64,000 bases of DNA from Stentor roeselii (Eukaryota; Ciliophora; Heterotrichea; Heterotrichida; Stentoridae), in NCBI GenBank assembly GCA_006503475.1, contig RSEH01000015.1:173793-237792 (forward strand), written 5' to 3'. The translations under genes and the position numbers were made by a program. The notes beneath the pieces were generated by a model. It had not been told where the DNA came from. It searched no databases and was given only the letters and a program-made list of their open reading frames with translations. Positions 62,742-64,000 of this stretch are shown here, one piece after another. Numbering within the stretch: the first letter of the stretch is position 1; each line of letters starts with the position of its first letter.

Positions 62742-64000
62742 CTAACTTAAATATCTAAGTATGCTTTCTTTAATATCTTTATTAGCTGCAAGCCATTTTC
62801 TTGATTCATCCAAAGTCTTGAACCAATATACTTGTTTTTTCTTAGATATATCCCAAACACGAATTCCTTCAAGATCTCCAGAAACTGCATATTTATCATC
62901 ACTTGTGATCACTACTTTCCAGATATCATAGATGTGTCCATTCAGACATGCATGTTGAAGCTTTCTGCCTAAATCCCAAATAATAACTTTACCATCTGAA
63001 CCCCCAGAAGCTGCAAAAGCTTTGTTCTTTGTTAACTTTACAGATAAAACTTGCCCTGAATGACCAGTAAATTCAGTATCGAGGCTAAAATTTTTTAAAT
63101 TCCAGTATAATACTTTAGAATTCCGATCTCCTGAAATAGCGCATGAGTCGTCAGAAGAGATATCAACACAAAAAACTGAAGTAGTGTGTCCATTTAGCTT
63201 AGCTAAAATTGAAAAAGTTTTGAGATTCCAAATAATCAAATTATTTGTCGAGCCCCAACAACAACTGATGAAGAAATTGGATTTCGACGAAAAAACAATT
63301 GCATGTACTTTACCAGGATGACCCACTAGAGTTTTTTCATTGTTGGTTTCGTTAATGTCACAAATTACAACTTGATTTAAGCATCCAAACACAACCAAGC
63401 TATCTTTTATAACTTCAGATCCTACAGTAAACGGTTTCATGCTCAAAAAGTGATTGAATTGTTTTGAAGAGAGTTTTGAAATTCCGATTCTTGCGTCTCT
63501 AGAAACTGAGATTATTTGATCATTTACACATTTAACTCCAAAAACAACATCGTTGTGGTGGGTGAATTGATAGACTTTTGACTTCGATTCGATACTCCAT
63601 AAAATAATTGTTCCATCTTCAGAGGAAGAAAGAATGCTTTTATCGTCTGGGGTTACTGTAATCGACGAAACTGATTCCTGATGGTGTAGAAGGGTTGCAT
63701 ACACTGATAAAGAATCAGAATGCCAGATTTTTACATATTTATCATCAGAACCTGAAATTATAAATTTCTTATTTTTTGTTAATGCAATAGTACATATTGG
63801 TTGATCATGAGCTTGAATTGATTGAGTAAAGGTGTAATTGATTAAATTTAACTTTTCAATCCAAATATTTGTTGCTGATATCAACTCATTATGAGAAAAC
63901 AAAAATCCATAAAAAATCTCATCTTTAGTTTTTAATTTTTTTATGCATTGATTAGATTCAATACTCCAGAAAAAAATTTCACTTTCTCTACTTCCTGAAA
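62742..64000 (-). CDS. WD40-repeat protein, 5' end beyond the window
   Basis: The frame stays open from the stop at 62742 to the right edge, so the gene is cut by the window. I see no reason to start at the internal TTG (63902): residues before it (SGSRESEIFFWSIESNQC) are another WD40 blade. At least eight blades are visible: KFIISGSDDKYVKIWH, KSILSSSEDGTIILWS, NFFISCCWGSTNNLIIWNL, CAISGDRNSKVLYWNL, AFAASGGSDGKVIIWDLG and YAVSGDLEGIRVWDIS among them. Such proteins act as interaction platforms. The C-terminal 25 residues after the last blade (WFKTLDESRKWLAANKDIKESIL) are helical. The partner cannot be inferred. The visible part is 419 residues. Confidence 0.88.
   Translation of the reverse strand, partial: SGSRESEIFFWSIESNQCIKKLKTKDEIFYGFLFSHNELISATNIWIEKLNLINYTFTQSIQAHDQPICTIALTKNKKFIISGSDDKYVKIWHSDSLSVYATLLHHQESVSSITVTPDDKSILSSSEDGTIILWSIESKSKVYQFTHHNDVVFGVKCVNDQIISVSRDARIGISKLSSKQFNHFLSMKPFTVGSEVIKDSLVVFGCLNQVVICDINETNNEKTLVGHPGKVHAIVFSSKSNFFISCCWGSTNNLIIWNLKTFSILAKLNGHTTSVFCVDISSDDSCAISGDRNSKVLYWNLKNFSLDTEFTGHSGQVLSVKLTKNKAFAASGGSDGKVIIWDLGRKLQHACLNGHIYDIWKVVITSDDKYAVSGDLEGIRVWDISKKKQVYWFKTLDESRKWLAANKDIKESILRYLS

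Noticed and set aside
1-64000. UGA=Trp (Blepharisma) or all-stops-recoded (Condylostoma) code for the whole window
   Set aside because: Conserved genes (CCT5, transketolase, kinesin, immunophilin) use TGG for Trp, have no in-frame stops over more than a thousand codons, and end at stops near the family's normal C-terminus.

Overview
The window looks like macronuclear DNA of a heterotrich ciliate, most probably Stentor. Four things point there. Long genes (1401, 1210 and about 3241 codons) read in the standard code with no internal stop codons, and tryptophan is TGG, which argues against Blepharisma (UGA=Trp) and Condylostoma. The DNA is AT-rich. Genes are packed with gaps that are often only 4-50 bp. 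Genes are interrupted by tiny GT...AG introns, and all nine that I could place are exactly 15 nt long, a Stentor hallmark. The species is inference. The protein set is plainly eukaryotic.

Layout. 1-9.9 kb: tandem array of an unrecognised coiled-coil protein family, three intact genes plus two decayed copies. 10.1-13.4 kb: transketolase and a membrane-anchored zinc carboxypeptidase. 13.4-15.3 kb: gene-poor, with a decayed reading frame. 15.4-48.9 kb: dense gene-rich block with a dual FKBP-TPR-cyclophilin immunophilin, two MORN-repeat proteins, a tesmin/LIN54-type CXC protein, an ARF-like GTPase, a KIF21-like kinesin with a WD40 tail, an IQ-motif protein, an ankyrin-AGC kinase, an ABHD17-like hydrolase, an arrestin-fold protein, the ribosome-assembly factor RLP24, a WD40-TRP-like channel fusion, chaperonin CCT5, a Cys-rich (RING-like) protein with a 9-residue repeat, a 7TM-RGS receptor, a membrane RBR ubiquitin ligase and a coiled-coil protein with a Cys/His N-terminus. 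48.9-50.8 kb: gene-poor with one relic. 50.8-60.6 kb: one giant four-exon gene for a surface protein with about 47 cysteine-rich repeats and a multi-pass membrane tail. 60.6-64 kb: relic material, including a decayed WD40 gene, and a WD40 gene running off the right edge.

The genes do not form a pathway or operon. Several concern membrane signalling (7TM-RGS, AGC kinase, WD40-channel, arrestin-like, ABHD17, ARL) or the cytoskeleton and cortex (kinesin, CCT, MORN, IQ, coiled coils), as expected for a large contractile ciliate. The most notable observations are the dual immunophilin, the WD40-channel fusion, the 7TM-RGS protein, the giant repeat protein, the orphan tandem family with its relics, and the uniform 15-nt introns, which hide several gene joins.
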